The notes: generated from the sequence alone by a model not told the origin. DNA of 64,000 nucleotides from Bacteroidota bacterium (GCA_017860455.1 JAGDMF010000005.1:1-64000), one strand, 5' to 3'. Positions 18,390 to 27,942 are shown, counted from the stretch's first letter. Program-made: numbers and translations.

Positions 18390-18899
18390 CTACAGGATTC
18401 CCCAGGGGTAGCTGGTTCTTGGAACACTAAAGATACCGTTACAATCTTCACTCAGTTGTAATTGAAATATCAAAGCAGGTTGATTTCCAATATAAGGTTC
18501 GTGGTATTGTATGATATAAGTTCCAGGAATAACATTATTGAGTTGTTCAGTAATATCATATAAACAATTACAATCACAGGCTGAAGTTTCTTCCATTTCA
18601 TAGATGTGAATTGTATCGCCTGAAATTTCAATTTGGCAATAGATCTCATCCGGGCAACAATTAAATGCAGCATTGATGTGATTTAAAGTAAGTCTATGCA
18701 GTGATAGACTATAATTGTACTCAACAGAAGAAAAGGTATCCGAAACGGTAAACTTTTCATTTTTTCCGGCCAGAAAGTTTTTACACTGTGATCGATCGAT
18801 CACTGTGCCGGTAATTTTACTTTGTGGGTCATCATCGCATTGGGTCAATAAGATTCCCAAAAGCATAAAAGACAGAAATTTGAGGAGGAATGGTTTCAT
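18390..18899 (-). CDS. Cys-rich hypothetical lipoprotein
   Basis: A 169-aa predicted lipoprotein: hydrophobic N-terminus ending in the lipobox LLTQC (Cys ~21) followed by DDDP, a sequence that usually sends lipoproteins out in Bacteroidota. The mature part has several Cys (CCPDEIYCQIEI, CDCNCLYDI) that may form disulfides, and looks like a small beta-rich domain. No family was recognised. It lies alone between two promoter-bearing gaps. Confidence 0.65.
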   Translation of the reverse strand: MKPFLLKFLSFMLLGILLTQCDDDPQSKITGTVIDRSQCKNFLAGKNEKFTVSDTFSSVEYNYSLSLHRLTLNHINAAFNCCPDEIYCQIEISGDTIHIYEMEETSACDCNCLYDITEQLNNVIPGTYIIQYHEPYIGNQPALIFQLQLSEDCNGIFSVPRTSYPWGIL

Positions 18900-18932
18900 A
18901 ATTTTGGGGAATTAATGGTTTTTATATCGAAA

Positions 18933-18940
18933 CAAAAATA
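18933..18940 (-). promoter_or_regulatory. -7 promoter element for Cys-rich lipoprotein gene
   Basis: TATTTTTG on the minus strand, 34 bases before the start codon. Confidence 0.55.
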
Positions 18941-19012
18941 GTAAATAATTGAATACAATAATAAATATTTTTTTTTAAAAATAAAAAACGCAGAGTTTTT
19001 TAGATAGAACCA

Positions 19013-19732
19013 TTAATTAATTTCAAATAATACTTTCATTCTGTATCGTAAATAAATTTTTTTATAATTTTGAGGTTGTATATTGGAACTTTCATCTAAA
19101 TAAGCATTACTTATAGATTTAGTTTTGGAGTATATAATATCAGTGTAATTACTATCTTCAATTTCAATAATGGTAACGAAATCACCACATGTTTTTCCTA
19201 CACTTTGTAATAGATAATCTGCTTTATCTTTCGCAGCTTTAAGTGCGTTAACTTTTACTTGTTTTCTCAGATCAGTAATATTTTTATTTTTAAGTTCAGC
19301 AATTCTTAAGCTTTGAATCCCTTTTTTGTCTAATAACCCAATTAAAGAATCCAATATTGAAAAATTAGTAATGGATATCTCATATTCTTTAGTAATCAAA
19401 AATTCCAGACCTTGATTTCTCCAGTAATTACCAATATCATTTACTAAAATTTGTTCATTTTTAACACCAAATTGATTTAATTTTTTAATGAGATCCTTTT
19501 CAATATTTTGAATTGGAATTTTTGTTTTAAATCTTCTTGGATTATTAGGTGAAATAAATTCCTCTTTCCAATATTCGCTAATTTCAATTACTAATATAAT
19601 CTCATCCGGATCAACATTTATTTCAGCACTTCCCGTAACTTCAATAGTATGAAGTTCTGAAGGTTTCATGTTTTGAGCCTGAATAACCCCCACAAGTATA
19701 GTCATAAAAATAATAAAGATCAATTTTTTCAT
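19013..19732 (-). CDS. SIMPL-domain (DUF541) secreted protein
   Basis: A 239-aa protein with a signal peptide (cut after VIQAQ) and the SIMPL/DUF541 pattern: IEVTGSAEINVDPDEIILVIEIS near the N-terminus and LRKQVKVNALKAAKDKADYLLQSVG about 160 residues in. The family forms periplasmic or surface proteins (E. coli YggE, oxidative-stress linked; BP26 of Brucella) with no defined biochemical activity. It appears monocistronic; no clear -7 element upstream. Confidence 0.85.
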   Translation of the reverse strand: MKKLIFIIFMTILVGVIQAQNMKPSELHTIEVTGSAEINVDPDEIILVIEISEYWKEEFISPNNPRRFKTKIPIQNIEKDLIKKLNQFGVKNEQILVNDIGNYWRNQGLEFLITKEYEISITNFSILDSLIGLLDKKGIQSLRIAELKNKNITDLRKQVKVNALKAAKDKADYLLQSVGKTCGDFVTIIEIEDSNYTDIIYSKTKSISNAYLDESSNIQPQNYKKIYLRYRMKVLFEIN

Positions 19733-19839
19733 AGTACAATAATTTTAATATTTATAATTGTACAAAATTGAAAAAAAAGTTATTGAAAAATGATATGAAA
19801 TGGGTGAATCCCTTTTTTCACTGTGTATAATAATATATT

Positions 19840-20379
19840 TTATTTCACCCGATTGGCGTTTTCGGAAATGAAACTCTCCCAGCCGGTGTATTTTTTCCCC
19901 GGAATTGAAATTTTATTTTGTAATTGATGACAAACGGCGACTGCTAAAGCATCTGTAGCATCAAAATATTTGGAATCTTCAGTATAAATGCCCATATTTT
20001 TGAGCATTGCTGCTACTTGTTCTTTAGAGGCAGCACCTTTACCTGTGATTGATTGTTTAATTTTTCTGGGAGAATATTCAAAAACATCCAGATTTCGGGA
20101 TAACGAAGCCGCTATGACAACCCCTTGTGCTCTTCCTAATTTCAACATGGATTGTGGGTTTTTCCCAAAAAAAGGAGCTTCAATAGCCAAAACATCAGGT
20201 TTATACCGTTCAATAATCTCGATTGTACACTCAAATATTCTTTTCAATTTGGCATTCTGATCCGGAAGTTTGGCCATTTTTTCCACACCCATTTCCAATA
20301 GGTTTACTTTATTATTTTCTACAGAAATAATGGAAAACCCCATGATTACAGTTCCCGGATCTATCCCTAAAATAATCAT
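19840..20379 (-). CDS. ruvC: Holliday junction endodeoxyribonuclease RuvC
   Basis: Resolves Holliday junctions in homologous recombination and repair, acting as a dimer with RuvAB. 179 aa, typical length. The acidic active-site residues are visible: D7 in ILGIDPGT, E in AIEAPFFGKNP, and the two Asp in DATDALAVAVCH. The segment SPRKIKQSITGKGAASKEQV is also conserved. Its start overlaps the retropepsin gene stop by 4 bases. ruvA and ruvB are not in this window. Confidence 0.97.
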   Translation of the reverse strand: MIILGIDPGTVIMGFSIISVENNKVNLLEMGVEKMAKLPDQNAKLKRIFECTIEIIERYKPDVLAIEAPFFGKNPQSMLKLGRAQGVVIAASLSRNLDVFEYSPRKIKQSITGKGAASKEQVAAMLKNMGIYTEDSKYFDATDALAVAVCHQLQNKISIPGKKYTGWESFISENANRVK

Positions 20380-20822
20380 GAATACAGGGTTAATTTTTGT
20401 TCAGAAAAATCAATAATGGCATTATAGGCTACAAAAAAATCACTTCCCAAAATACATTGGATGATAGGAACATCTGCCATAATGTAAGCTTGATTGATGT
20501 GTTTTAAACTGAGTAAAACAGTTTGAAAATCATGGATGTTAAATCTTCCGATTTTAAAATCCTGCATTAATGCAATGCTCGTTTCGAATTCAGCGGTACC
20601 AATACCCACATTTGTCCCGGTATTGACTGAAGTAAAAGCTTCAGGATCAATTGATTTGAAAAAATCAATATCAAAACAAGTATGAGAAGCACCTGTATCA
20701 ATGATAATATTTACAGGGTGACCTTTCCACTTACCACGGGCAAAAATATGATAATTTTCAGGTTCTAACTCTAAAATATAAAGTTTAATTGTGTATTTCT
20801 TGTAGTGTTTAGTTACATCCAT
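20376..20822 (-). CDS. retropepsin-like aspartic protease domain protein
   Basis: A 148-aa protein with one aspartic-protease active-site motif IIDTGASHTCFD and the later ILGSDFFVAYNAIIDF, the half-molecule layout of clan AA retropepsins that work as homodimers. No signal peptide or membrane segment is visible, so it is probably cytoplasmic. Its substrate is unknown. It overlaps corA by 10 bases and ruvC by 4, so the three are almost certainly co-translated. Activity is inferred from the motif. Confidence 0.8.
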   Translation of the reverse strand: MDVTKHYKKYTIKLYILELEPENYHIFARGKWKGHPVNIIIDTGASHTCFDIDFFKSIDPEAFTSVNTGTNVGIGTAEFETSIALMQDFKIGRFNIHDFQTVLLSLKHINQAYIMADVPIIQCILGSDFFVAYNAIIDFSEQKLTLYS

Positions 20823-21724
20823 CGTTTTTTATTAAAGAATAGGAGCATTAAAAGACTGGTGACAACACATAAACCAATAATCATCCAAAATGCAAAAGAA
20901 TTTGATTGGAAAGGAAGATGAACATTCATACCGAATAGTCCGGTGTAAAATGTCAGAGGAAGAACAATGGTTGATATAATGGTGAGGATTCTCATGATCT
21001 CATTGGTTCTATTTGCCATCAATGAATCGAAAGTATTTGATAACCCGGCAACTAATTCTCCGTAGTCATCAATCATATCAAACATCTTTTGATAAAAGTC
21101 CAATATATTACCCCAATACTCTTCCATATCGTCAGCAAACCCTTTCACTTCTCCTGATTCAAACTTGTGGAATAAACGAAGTTGAGGTTTAAACATGGTG
21201 TTTAGCTGAATCATATTTTTTCTGTATCGGGATATTTTTTCAATAATCTTTTCAGATTTTGATTCAAACAAATCCCTACTGATAATATCCAGTTCAGAGC
21301 CCAATCTTTCAACTAAAAGGAACGTTTCTTTCATCATCCGGTAGAGCACTTTGTATAGTAAAGCATCACTGGTGGAGCCGATTTCGTCCTCTTCAAATTC
21401 TTCAGGAGCAATTTTGGTAAGACTAAACAGATCCTGAACAACATAATGGGAATTACCTACCGTGATTAAAAAATCCTGACCCCAAAATATTTTGGTTTCT
21501 TCAGTTTTAACCAAACTGGTTCTTTTGTCAATGATAGGGAAGTGGAGTACCAGAAAAAAATAGTCATCGTAAATGTCAATTTTGGGACGCTGAACGAAAC
21601 TTGAACAGTCCTCGATATCCAAAGGGTGGAACCTGAAGTTATCTCTTAAAAAATCCAAATCCTCTATGGTGGGATTTGTAATATGGTGCCATTTAAGCTT
21701 GCCGATATTGATGGTGTCAACCAT
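20813..21724 (-). CDS. corA: CorA-family magnesium/cobalt transporter
   Basis: A 303-aa divalent-cation channel of the inner membrane. The long N-terminal cytoplasmic domain ends in a stalk helix, followed by two transmembrane helices (residues ~240-262 and ~274-294). The selectivity motif GMN sits between them (YTGLFGMNVHLPF). CorA forms a pentamer. A strong Shine-Dalgarno (AAAGGAGG, 5 bases before ATG) and a -7 promoter element precede it. It heads the corA-retropepsin-ruvC operon. Confidence 0.95.
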   Translation of the reverse strand: MVDTINIGKLKWHHITNPTIEDLDFLRDNFRFHPLDIEDCSSFVQRPKIDIYDDYFFLVLHFPIIDKRTSLVKTEETKIFWGQDFLITVGNSHYVVQDLFSLTKIAPEEFEEDEIGSTSDALLYKVLYRMMKETFLLVERLGSELDIISRDLFESKSEKIIEKISRYRKNMIQLNTMFKPQLRLFHKFESGEVKGFADDMEEYWGNILDFYQKMFDMIDDYGELVAGLSNTFDSLMANRTNEIMRILTIISTIVLPLTFYTGLFGMNVHLPFQSNSFAFWMIIGLCVVTSLLMLLFFNKKRWM

Positions 21725-21729
21725 GATAA

Positions 21730-21737
21730 CCTCCTTT
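21730..21737 (-). promoter_or_regulatory. strong Shine-Dalgarno of corA
   Basis: AAAGGAGG on the minus strand, 5 bases before the corA ATG; unusually complete for this phylum. Confidence 0.8.
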
Positions 21738-21797
21738 CCTTTTTGGAAGAAAAACTAATTTCTACATTCCGATTTCTAATTAATTATTTAGCGGCTG

Positions 21798-21805
21798 CAA
21801 AAGTA
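21798..21805 (-). promoter_or_regulatory. -7 promoter element for corA operon
   Basis: TACTTTTG on the minus strand, 74 bases before the corA start and followed by GC on that strand. Confidence 0.55.
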
Positions 21806-21836
21806 CAAAAAATAAAAATGAAAATAACGGATAATT

Positions 21837-23090
21837 TTAAAAAAGATGTTTTTTAGAATTATTATGATACAAAACGACAAAAACGCCTCCCTGTTTTTCC
21901 ACTTCTTGTTGAAGTAAATGCATGGCATTCAAACACATATCAATGGAATCATAAAGATGATATAATGCACCATCCATTACAGTTAGAGGAACTAAAAGCA
22001 AATGGGTTTGTAGATTGGTTTTTAGGTTGAAAAAAGGAACAGGAATTGTTATTGACATTCTAAAACCTGCCTCATCGTGCCATCCCAGGGAATAATCTTC
22101 CTGTATTCCTGCTTCTATTAATGCTTCAAAGGTATCAGGAAATCTGAATTTTAAAAAATGTTGCCGGGATTTAGTAATTGGAAAATTTGTTTTTAATGAT
22201 AAAAGTGCGATCTCTTTTGAAATGAGTTTTTCGTTTTCTGAAGAGTGGTAGGAGGGATGGATCCCAACTTCTGAGAAAGTTTGCAAATAGTGAACCAGTT
22301 TCTGAAACTCTGGATGGTGAGGATCAATATTTTTGTCAAATTTGGAAAACGGAGCTGTTAAAATGAAATGGATAGGTCTGATTTGCTCATCAGAAGCGAG
22401 TTTTTTATGCAAATCAAAACGATCGAAACTATCTTCATGTGCTATTCCATATGCTCCTTTTAATACTTTTTGAAAAGTTATAAAATCAAATTTAATCAGT
22501 GACTTAGCCAACGACCCAAACAATCTGAACATCCCTTTTCCTCTGTATTGGTAAGCAATATCAACATCATAGGTGGTTAATTTCTGATAGGCAGGTTTTT
22601 GATAGGTAAATTCAGGATATTTTTCCTTTATTTTTTCTGCAATCGCAGTTGCTAAAATGTTAACGATTGGTTTTCTATGAAATCCTAATTGATAAGAAAC
22701 GGAGTTTTTAGCCTGAAAACGATGATGTTGATCTCTTTCAAAAGTATCGGAATACTCTTCATATCTGGAGATCAGGAAGAAAGAGACAGCAATCGGATCA
22801 ATAAGAAACGCTCCTTGTGAAGTAGGAAAGAACAGGGTAAATTCATTCCAGGGAGTTGGTGTAATCGTCTGATTATAAATATTTTCTTCAAAAAGGAGCG
22901 GTATTGCTTCAATCCATAAATGGTTTGGGTTTTCTAAAGGCTGATCTGAATAAGCCAATTTTGGACCTGAAAAGGAGTCAAATTTATCGAATTGGTCTGT
23001 CAGTTCATAAGCAGTTCCCAACAACCCATTCAGAATAATTTCGAATGTATAACGAATTCTGGGGGTTATTTGTGGAACAAAGATTAACAT
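21837..23090 (-). CDS. polysaccharide deacetylase-like protein
   Basis: A 417-aa cytoplasmic-looking protein of a Bacteroidota family related to NodB polysaccharide deacetylases. The N-terminal ~130 aa is the extra domain common in this group (PFAM-type DUF7033), including DPIAVSFFLISRYEEYSD. The deacetylase-like barrel follows: LTTYDVDIAYQYRGKG carries the first acidic pair, SEVGIHPSYHSSEN the His motif, and GWHDEAGFRMS a later active-site-like segment. It overlaps the miaB stop by 7 bases in an mreB-miaB operon. The carbohydrate substrate is unknown; a wall or capsule role fits mreB but is inference. Confidence 0.72.
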   Translation of the reverse strand: MLIFVPQITPRIRYTFEIILNGLLGTAYELTDQFDKFDSFSGPKLAYSDQPLENPNHLWIEAIPLLFEENIYNQTITPTPWNEFTLFFPTSQGAFLIDPIAVSFFLISRYEEYSDTFERDQHHRFQAKNSVSYQLGFHRKPIVNILATAIAEKIKEKYPEFTYQKPAYQKLTTYDVDIAYQYRGKGMFRLFGSLAKSLIKFDFITFQKVLKGAYGIAHEDSFDRFDLHKKLASDEQIRPIHFILTAPFSKFDKNIDPHHPEFQKLVHYLQTFSEVGIHPSYHSSENEKLISKEIALLSLKTNFPITKSRQHFLKFRFPDTFEALIEAGIQEDYSLGWHDEAGFRMSITIPVPFFNLKTNLQTHLLLVPLTVMDGALYHLYDSIDMCLNAMHLLQQEVEKQGGVFVVLYHNNSKKHLF

Positions 23091-24409
23091 GGATCAACTA
23101 ATTCTGTAATTAATGTCCCGGCAGTACAACTTACTACTTTAACATGCACATAATCGCCAACTTTTGCTTCCTGCCGAGGGAATACACATACTTTATTCTG
23201 ACTGGTTCTTCCAAACATTTTTTTATCGGAACGTTTAGAAACCCCTTCTACCAACACTTCAAAAACTTTACCAATATCTTTTTGGTTATTTTCGAGGGAG
23301 AGATGTTGCTGTAAGGCAATAATCTCTTCCAATCTTTTTGCTTTTACATCATCAGGAACGTCATCAATCAGATTTTCAGCCGCTTTGGTTCCATTTCTGA
23401 CGGAGTAACGAAACATAAAAGCAGAAGCGTATTCCACCTCTTTCATGATAGAGAGCGTATCCTGATGATCCTGATTGGTTTCCCCACAAAATCCGGATAA
23501 AATATCGGTTGAAAGGGCAATTTCAGGAATCCATTTTTTTATAGTACTGATCCTTTCCAGATAGTATTCCCGGTTATAAACCCGGTTCATTTTTTTCAAA
23601 ACGGCGCTACTACCCGACTGAACCGGAAGATGGATATATTTGCAAATATTGGGATATTTTGCGATGGTTTGGATTAGCTTATCCGAAATATCTTTAGGGT
23701 GAGAAGTGGCAAAACGAACTCGCAAAAGGGGTGATATGAGTGCGACTTGTTCCATTAATCCTGCAAAATCCAATGGTTCAGATTCCTCTTTCCAAAGATA
23801 GGAATTTACATTTTGTCCCAAAAGGGTCACTTCCCGATATCCATTTTCAAAAAGATGGGTAGCTTCTTCGAGGATGGTTTTTGGATCGCGGCTTCTTTCC
23901 CGACCTCTGGTGTACGGAACAATACAATAGGTACAAAAATTATTACACCCTCTCATTATTGGAATATAAGCAGAAATTCCATTTCCGTCATATCTGATTG
24001 GGGCAATATTATCGTAAGTTTCCTCTTCCGAAAGGATTACATTAAAGGAGAGTTCCCCTCTGGAAGCCTCTTCAATCAATTTGGGAAGGGTTCTGTATGC
24101 GTCAGGACCGGCAATGAAATCAAGAGCTTTCTCTTCAGTGAGGAGTTGTTCTTTGATTCTTTCTGCCATACAACCAAGAAGTCCGATTAAAAGTTTATTA
24201 TTTTTCTTTTTTAATGAGCCTAATTCACGCAATCTTTTTCTAATTCTCTGTTCGGCATTATCACGCACGGAACAAGTATTGATCAGGATGAGGTCGGCTT
24301 CTTTTTGTTGATCTGTAATCTCGTATAAATCGGCCAAGATAGATGCAACAACTTCACTATCAGCAATATTCATCTGACAGCCATAAGTTTCAATATGGAG
24401 TTTCTTCAT
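23084..24409 (-). CDS. miaB: tRNA-2-methylthio-N6-dimethylallyladenosine synthase
   Basis: Radical SAM methylthiotransferase that adds a methylthio group to i6A37 of tRNAs. 441 aa. N-terminal UPF0004 domain with its three cluster Cys (ETYGCQMNIADSE, INTCSVRDNAEQ, GLLGCMAER). The radical SAM motif CNNFCTYCIVPYTRGRERSR follows, and the C-terminal TRAM domain (~375-441). TYGCQMN and RGRERSR favour MiaB over RimO and MtaB. It follows mreB after 6 bases. Confidence 0.95.
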   Translation of the reverse strand: MKKLHIETYGCQMNIADSEVVASILADLYEITDQQKEADLILINTCSVRDNAEQRIRKRLRELGSLKKKNNKLLIGLLGCMAERIKEQLLTEEKALDFIAGPDAYRTLPKLIEEASRGELSFNVILSEEETYDNIAPIRYDGNGISAYIPIMRGCNNFCTYCIVPYTRGRERSRDPKTILEEATHLFENGYREVTLLGQNVNSYLWKEESEPLDFAGLMEQVALISPLLRVRFATSHPKDISDKLIQTIAKYPNICKYIHLPVQSGSSAVLKKMNRVYNREYYLERISTIKKWIPEIALSTDILSGFCGETNQDHQDTLSIMKEVEYASAFMFRYSVRNGTKAAENLIDDVPDDVKAKRLEEIIALQQHLSLENNQKDIGKVFEVLVEGVSKRSDKKMFGRTSQNKVCVFPRQEAKVGDYVHVKVVSCTAGTLITELVDPC

Positions 24410-24415
24410 TAAAAA

Positions 24416-25438
24416 CTATTTAATCAAGAATGGGAATTTATCAAAATTCTTTAAAGCGATACTGGTTCCACGGGCAACAGCTTTCAAAGGATCATCAGCA
24501 ACATGAACTTTAAGTTTGGTTTTCTTTTGAAGACGTTTATCTAGTCCACGTAAAAGAGATCCACCGCCGGCAAGATAGATACCTGTTTTATAAATATCAG
24601 CAGAAAGGGCAGGAGGAGTTGATTCCAATGCATTGATTACTGCTGCTTCAATTTTAGTGATGGAACTGTTTAATGCCAGTGCTATCTCTCTGTAATTTAC
24701 TTTAACAGAGATTGGAATCCCCTGAAGTAAGTCTCTCCCAAAAGATTCATAATCTTCAGGTGGATTTTCAAGATCTTCAATAGCTGCACCAACATTTATT
24801 TTAATATCTTCAGCCATAGATTCGCTGATGGAGATATTATGTTTTTTTCTCATGTACTCGATAATGTCATCATTAAACTCATCACCTGCTGTTTTAACAG
24901 ATTTTTGAGTAACAATACCACCCAAAGCGATAACTGCGATCTCACTAGTACCACCGCCAATGTCAATAATCATATTTCCATTAGCATCCAGAACGTCAAT
25001 ACCAATACCGATAGCTGCAGCCATAGGTTCATGGATCATTCTAACCTCTTTAGCACCGGATTGTTCAGCGGAGTCACGAACGGCTCTCTCTTCCACTTCC
25101 GTAATACCGGAAGGGATACAGATCACCATTTTAAGAGCAGGAGGAAATAACAAACCCTTCGTTCCGGTCATTTTAATAAATTCCCGTAACATCAACTCAG
25201 TTGATTGGAAATCAGCGATAACACCATCTTTCAATGGTCTTATAGTCTGAATATTTTCGTGTGTTCTACCATGCATTAACAATGCTTTTTTGCCAACTGC
25301 CATTACACGTTTTGTGCTTCGTTCAAGTGCGATAATGGAGGGTTCATCAACCACTACCTTGTCGTTATGTAAAATTACAGTATTGGCTGTTCCTAAGTCA
25401 ATTGCAATCTCTTTTGTGAATAAAGAAAAGAATCCCAT
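24416..25438 (-). CDS. mreB: rod shape-determining protein MreB
   Basis: Bacterial actin homologue, 340 aa, that polymerises under the inner membrane and guides lateral wall synthesis. The phosphate-1 loop IDLGTANTVI, phosphate-2 IDIGGGTSEIAVI and the adenosine motif AGGGSLLRGLD are all present. The short amphipathic N-terminus (MGFFSLFTKE) fits membrane binding. mreC/mreD do not follow; instead miaB and a deacetylase-like gene do. Rod shape is suggested but not proven by one gene. Confidence 0.97.
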   Translation of the reverse strand: MGFFSLFTKEIAIDLGTANTVILHNDKVVVDEPSIIALERSTKRVMAVGKKALLMHGRTHENIQTIRPLKDGVIADFQSTELMLREFIKMTGTKGLLFPPALKMVICIPSGITEVEERAVRDSAEQSGAKEVRMIHEPMAAAIGIGIDVLDANGNMIIDIGGGTSEIAVIALGGIVTQKSVKTAGDEFNDDIIEYMRKKHNISISESMAEDIKINVGAAIEDLENPPEDYESFGRDLLQGIPISVKVNYREIALALNSSITKIEAAVINALESTPPALSADIYKTGIYLAGGGSLLRGLDKRLQKKTKLKVHVADDPLKAVARGTSIALKNFDKFPFLIK

Positions 25439-25458
25439 TATATTTTATATTAAGAGTG

Positions 25459-25466
25459 CAAAGGTA
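25459..25466 (-). promoter_or_regulatory. -7 promoter element for mreB operon
   Basis: TACCTTTG on the minus strand, 21 bases before the mreB start and followed by GC on that strand. Confidence 0.6.
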
Positions 25467-25509
25467 CAAAAAATTATCACATAAAAAAATGGGATATTAA
25501 AAAAAACCC

Positions 25510-25517
25510 TATTTTTG
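25510..25517 (+). promoter_or_regulatory. -7 promoter element for SPOR-domain gene
   Basis: TATTTTTG on the plus strand, 16 bases before the ATG at 25534, so the 5' leader must be very short. Confidence 0.6.
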
Positions 25518-25533
25518 CAAAAAAAATAGGTAC

Positions 25534-25932
25534 ATGAAAAAAATGGGGTTAATTTTCATCATTTTCGCCTTTCTTGGAATCGTAAGTGCCCAGGAGAATG
25601 TTAGTTATGATGTAGAGGCGGGTGTTGATCAAGTGGAGGCAAAACATACTGAAGCCTGGGTAAAAGTGAAAAAAGTGGAAGGATATCGGATACAACTGAT
25701 CGCTATGTCCGGAAACAATTCGAAAGCTATTGTGGAAAAGATGCAAACAGATTTTATAACAGCATTTCCCGGAATTCCAGCTTATGTTACCTATTTTGAA
25801 CCTAGTTTTCGCTTAAGAGTAGGTGATTTTCGCACTAAACTGGAGGCGTACCACTTGAAGTCGATCATCGAAGCACAGTTTCCCGGCGGATTTATTATCA
25901 AAGATAAAGTAGAATATTTACCTAAAAATTAA
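25534..25932 (+). CDS. secreted SPOR-domain protein
   Basis: A 132-aa exported protein: signal peptide (cut after GIVSAQ) and a SPOR-like domain filling residues ~50-130, with GYRIQLIAMSGN, SFRLRVGDFRTKLEAY and FPGGFIIKDKV. SPOR domains bind denuded peptidoglycan glycan strands, often at the division site. There is no membrane anchor, so it is probably periplasmic. It is divergent from mreB and convergent with gltX (3-base gap). The cell-wall neighbourhood supports the call. Confidence 0.82.
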   Translation: MKKMGLIFIIFAFLGIVSAQENVSYDVEAGVDQVEAKHTEAWVKVKKVEGYRIQLIAMSGNNSKAIVEKMQTDFITAFPGIPAYVTYFEPSFRLRVGDFRTKLEAYHLKSIIEAQFPGGFIIKDKVEYLPKN

Positions 25933-25935
25933 AGG

Positions 25936-27438
25936 TTACGCAATCTCTTGAATCGCTTTTGCTATCCTTTTACCAACCTCTTCGGTTCCTAAAAAGTCTA
26001 TAATCTCAAATAGATCTGGTCCTTTTGAATCTCCTACTAAAGAAAGTCTTAAACAATTCATGATCTGACCCATATTGATCTGATTTTCTTGTATATATGC
26101 CATCACATCATCATGAGCTTTTGCTTTATCAAAAGGTTGCGAACTCATAAGAATCTCTGAAATAGTATTTAAATGTTGAGGAGTATCCTCTTTCCATCGT
26201 TTTTTGATCACATCTGGATTATAAGTGTCTGGTTGAAGGAAAAAGAAACTGCTTTGTGTCCATAACTCCTGAATAAAATGGACTCTCTCTTTCACCAACC
26301 CAACCACTTTTTCTACTTTGTCGAGGGAGATTTGAATCCCTTTTTCAATTAATTGATGGTTAAATTGTTCCGCTAATTCTGCATTTGATTTCATTTGCAG
26401 ATATTGGTGATTAAACCAACGTGCTTTGTCCAAATCAAATTTTGCACCCGATTTGCTTACTTTTTCAAGGGAGAATAATTGGATCAACTGATCTATCGAC
26501 ATCATCTCCTGATCATTCCCAGGATTCCATCCGAGAAGTGCTAACATGTTGATTACAGCTTCAGGTAAGTAGCCGCTTTCACGATATCCGGATGAGATCT
26601 CCCCGGTTTTTGGATCTGTCCATTGTAATGGAAACACCGGAAAACCCAAACGATCGCCGTCCCGTTTGCTCAATTTTCCGTTTCCGTCAGGTTTTAGTAA
26701 AAGAGGAAGATGTGCAAATTGTGGAGCATCCCAGCCAAAAGCTTGATATAACATCACATGTAGTGGTGCAGATGGCAGCCACTCTTCCCCTCTGATGACG
26801 TGGGTGATCTCCATAGTATGATCGTCCACAACATTAGCTAAATGGTAAGTTGGCAGTCCGTCAGATTTAAACAAAACCTTGTCATCCAGCAAATGGGAAC
26901 TGATTTTCACCTCTCCACGAATAAGATCGTGAACAGTGATTTCTAAATTCTCAGGATATTTAAAACGAACCACAAAATGTCCTTTTAATCGCTCCTGAAC
27001 CTCCTCAGCTGTTAAAGTCAACGAATTGCATAAACTGTTTCGGGTATTGATATCGTATTGGAATGTTCTTTTTTCACTTTCCGCTTCTTTTCTTTTCACT
27101 TCGAGTTCTTCAGGTGTATCAAAGGCGTAGTATGCCCATCCGTTCTCAATCAGATAGTCGGCATACTCCTTATACATAGCCATTCTTTCCGACTGTTTAT
27201 AAGGTGCAAAAGGTCCACCCACATGAACTCCTTCATCAAAAGTGATCCCTAACCATTTAAATGATTCAACGATGTACTCTTCAGCCCCCGGAACAAAACG
27301 GGTTTGATCGGTATCTTCGATACGCAATAATAATTTGCCACCCAGTTTTTTAGCAAAAAGGTAGTTGTATAAACAGGTTCTGACACCACCAATATGAAGT
27401 GGACCAGTAGGACTAGGAGCAAAACGAACTCTTACCAT
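25936..27438 (-). CDS. gltX: glutamyl-tRNA synthetase
   Basis: Class I aminoacyl-tRNA synthetase charging tRNAGlu, 500 aa. HIGH-type motif in [30 protein letters not shown]-type motif in [15 protein letters not shown]; the conserved segment RIEDTDQTR is present. C-terminal anticodon-binding helices (~360-500). It begins 40 bases downstream of a lipoprotein gene and may be read from that promoter as well. Confidence 0.97.
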   Translation of the reverse strand: MVRVRFAPSPTGPLHIGGVRTCLYNYLFAKKLGGKLLLRIEDTDQTRFVPGAEEYIVESFKWLGITFDEGVHVGGPFAPYKQSERMAMYKEYADYLIENGWAYYAFDTPEELEVKRKEAESEKRTFQYDINTRNSLCNSLTLTAEEVQERLKGHFVVRFKYPENLEITVHDLIRGEVKISSHLLDDKVLFKSDGLPTYHLANVVDDHTMEITHVIRGEEWLPSAPLHVMLYQAFGWDAPQFAHLPLLLKPDGNGKLSKRDGDRLGFPVFPLQWTDPKTGEISSGYRESGYLPEAVINMLALLGWNPGNDQEMMSIDQLIQLFSLEKVSKSGAKFDLDKARWFNHQYLQMKSNAELAEQFNHQLIEKGIQISLDKVEKVVGLVKERVHFIQELWTQSSFFFLQPDTYNPDVIKKRWKEDTPQHLNTISEILMSSQPFDKAKAHDDVMAYIQENQINMGQIMNCLRLSLVGDSKGPDLFEIIDFLGTEEVGKRIAKAIQEIA

Positions 27439-27477
27439 AGTTTTTTAGAGAATTAAAAAGTTAAAAAAGAAAAAGTT

Positions 27478-27915
27478 TTATAAATTAAATGGTGCCTGAT
27501 ATTTTATGGTAGCACCAATAATCTGACCCGGATTATCAGGATTTTCAATCACATTTACAACATAGATTCTGATATAAACACCTTCAGAGTTCCAGTCTCT
27601 TAATATGTAACTGTTTCCCGGTACAATCGACAAAACTGATGACCAGCCATAAGTTGGTAATGAGTTGACTTGTCTTAGGGTTCTTTCCCCAACATTTACC
27701 ATTTCCATACCATAAGTTAAAAAATTGGATCCATCAATCAGCATGTAATGAACATGATCAACGTAAGGATCATATTCATAAATCGAATTGAAATAAAGAA
27801 ATTGACCTTCATAGAGATCTATAGTGATTGTTCCAATAGGATCTTCATTTGGATCCACTTCCACACAAGAAGCGAACGATAATGCCATAATCAGTAAAAC
27901 GAAAAATTTTTTCAT
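27478..27915 (-). CDS. hypothetical lipoprotein (possibly NigD-like)
   Basis: A 145-aa predicted lipoprotein. I chose MKKFFVLLIMALSFASC as start: it gives a lipobox (FASC), while the longer reading frame would begin inside the -7 promoter element. The mature protein is a small beta-rich domain (GTITIDLYEGQFLYFNS, NSYILRDWNSEGVYIRIYVVNV). The overall pattern recalls NigD-like Bacteroidota lipoproteins, but the resemblance is weak and function is unknown. Confidence 0.65.
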   Translation of the reverse strand: MKKFFVLLIMALSFASCVEVDPNEDPIGTITIDLYEGQFLYFNSIYEYDPYVDHVHYMLIDGSNFLTYGMEMVNVGERTLRQVNSLPTYGWSSVLSIVPGNSYILRDWNSEGVYIRIYVVNVIENPDNPGQIIGATIKYQAPFNL

Positions 27916-27942
27916 AATTTTTTTGGTTTTTGGTTTGAGGTG

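Noticed and set aside
18788-18803. Perfect 16-bp palindrome GTGATCGATCGATCAC
   Set aside because: It lies inside the Cys-rich lipoprotein coding region with no promoter nearby; probably chance.
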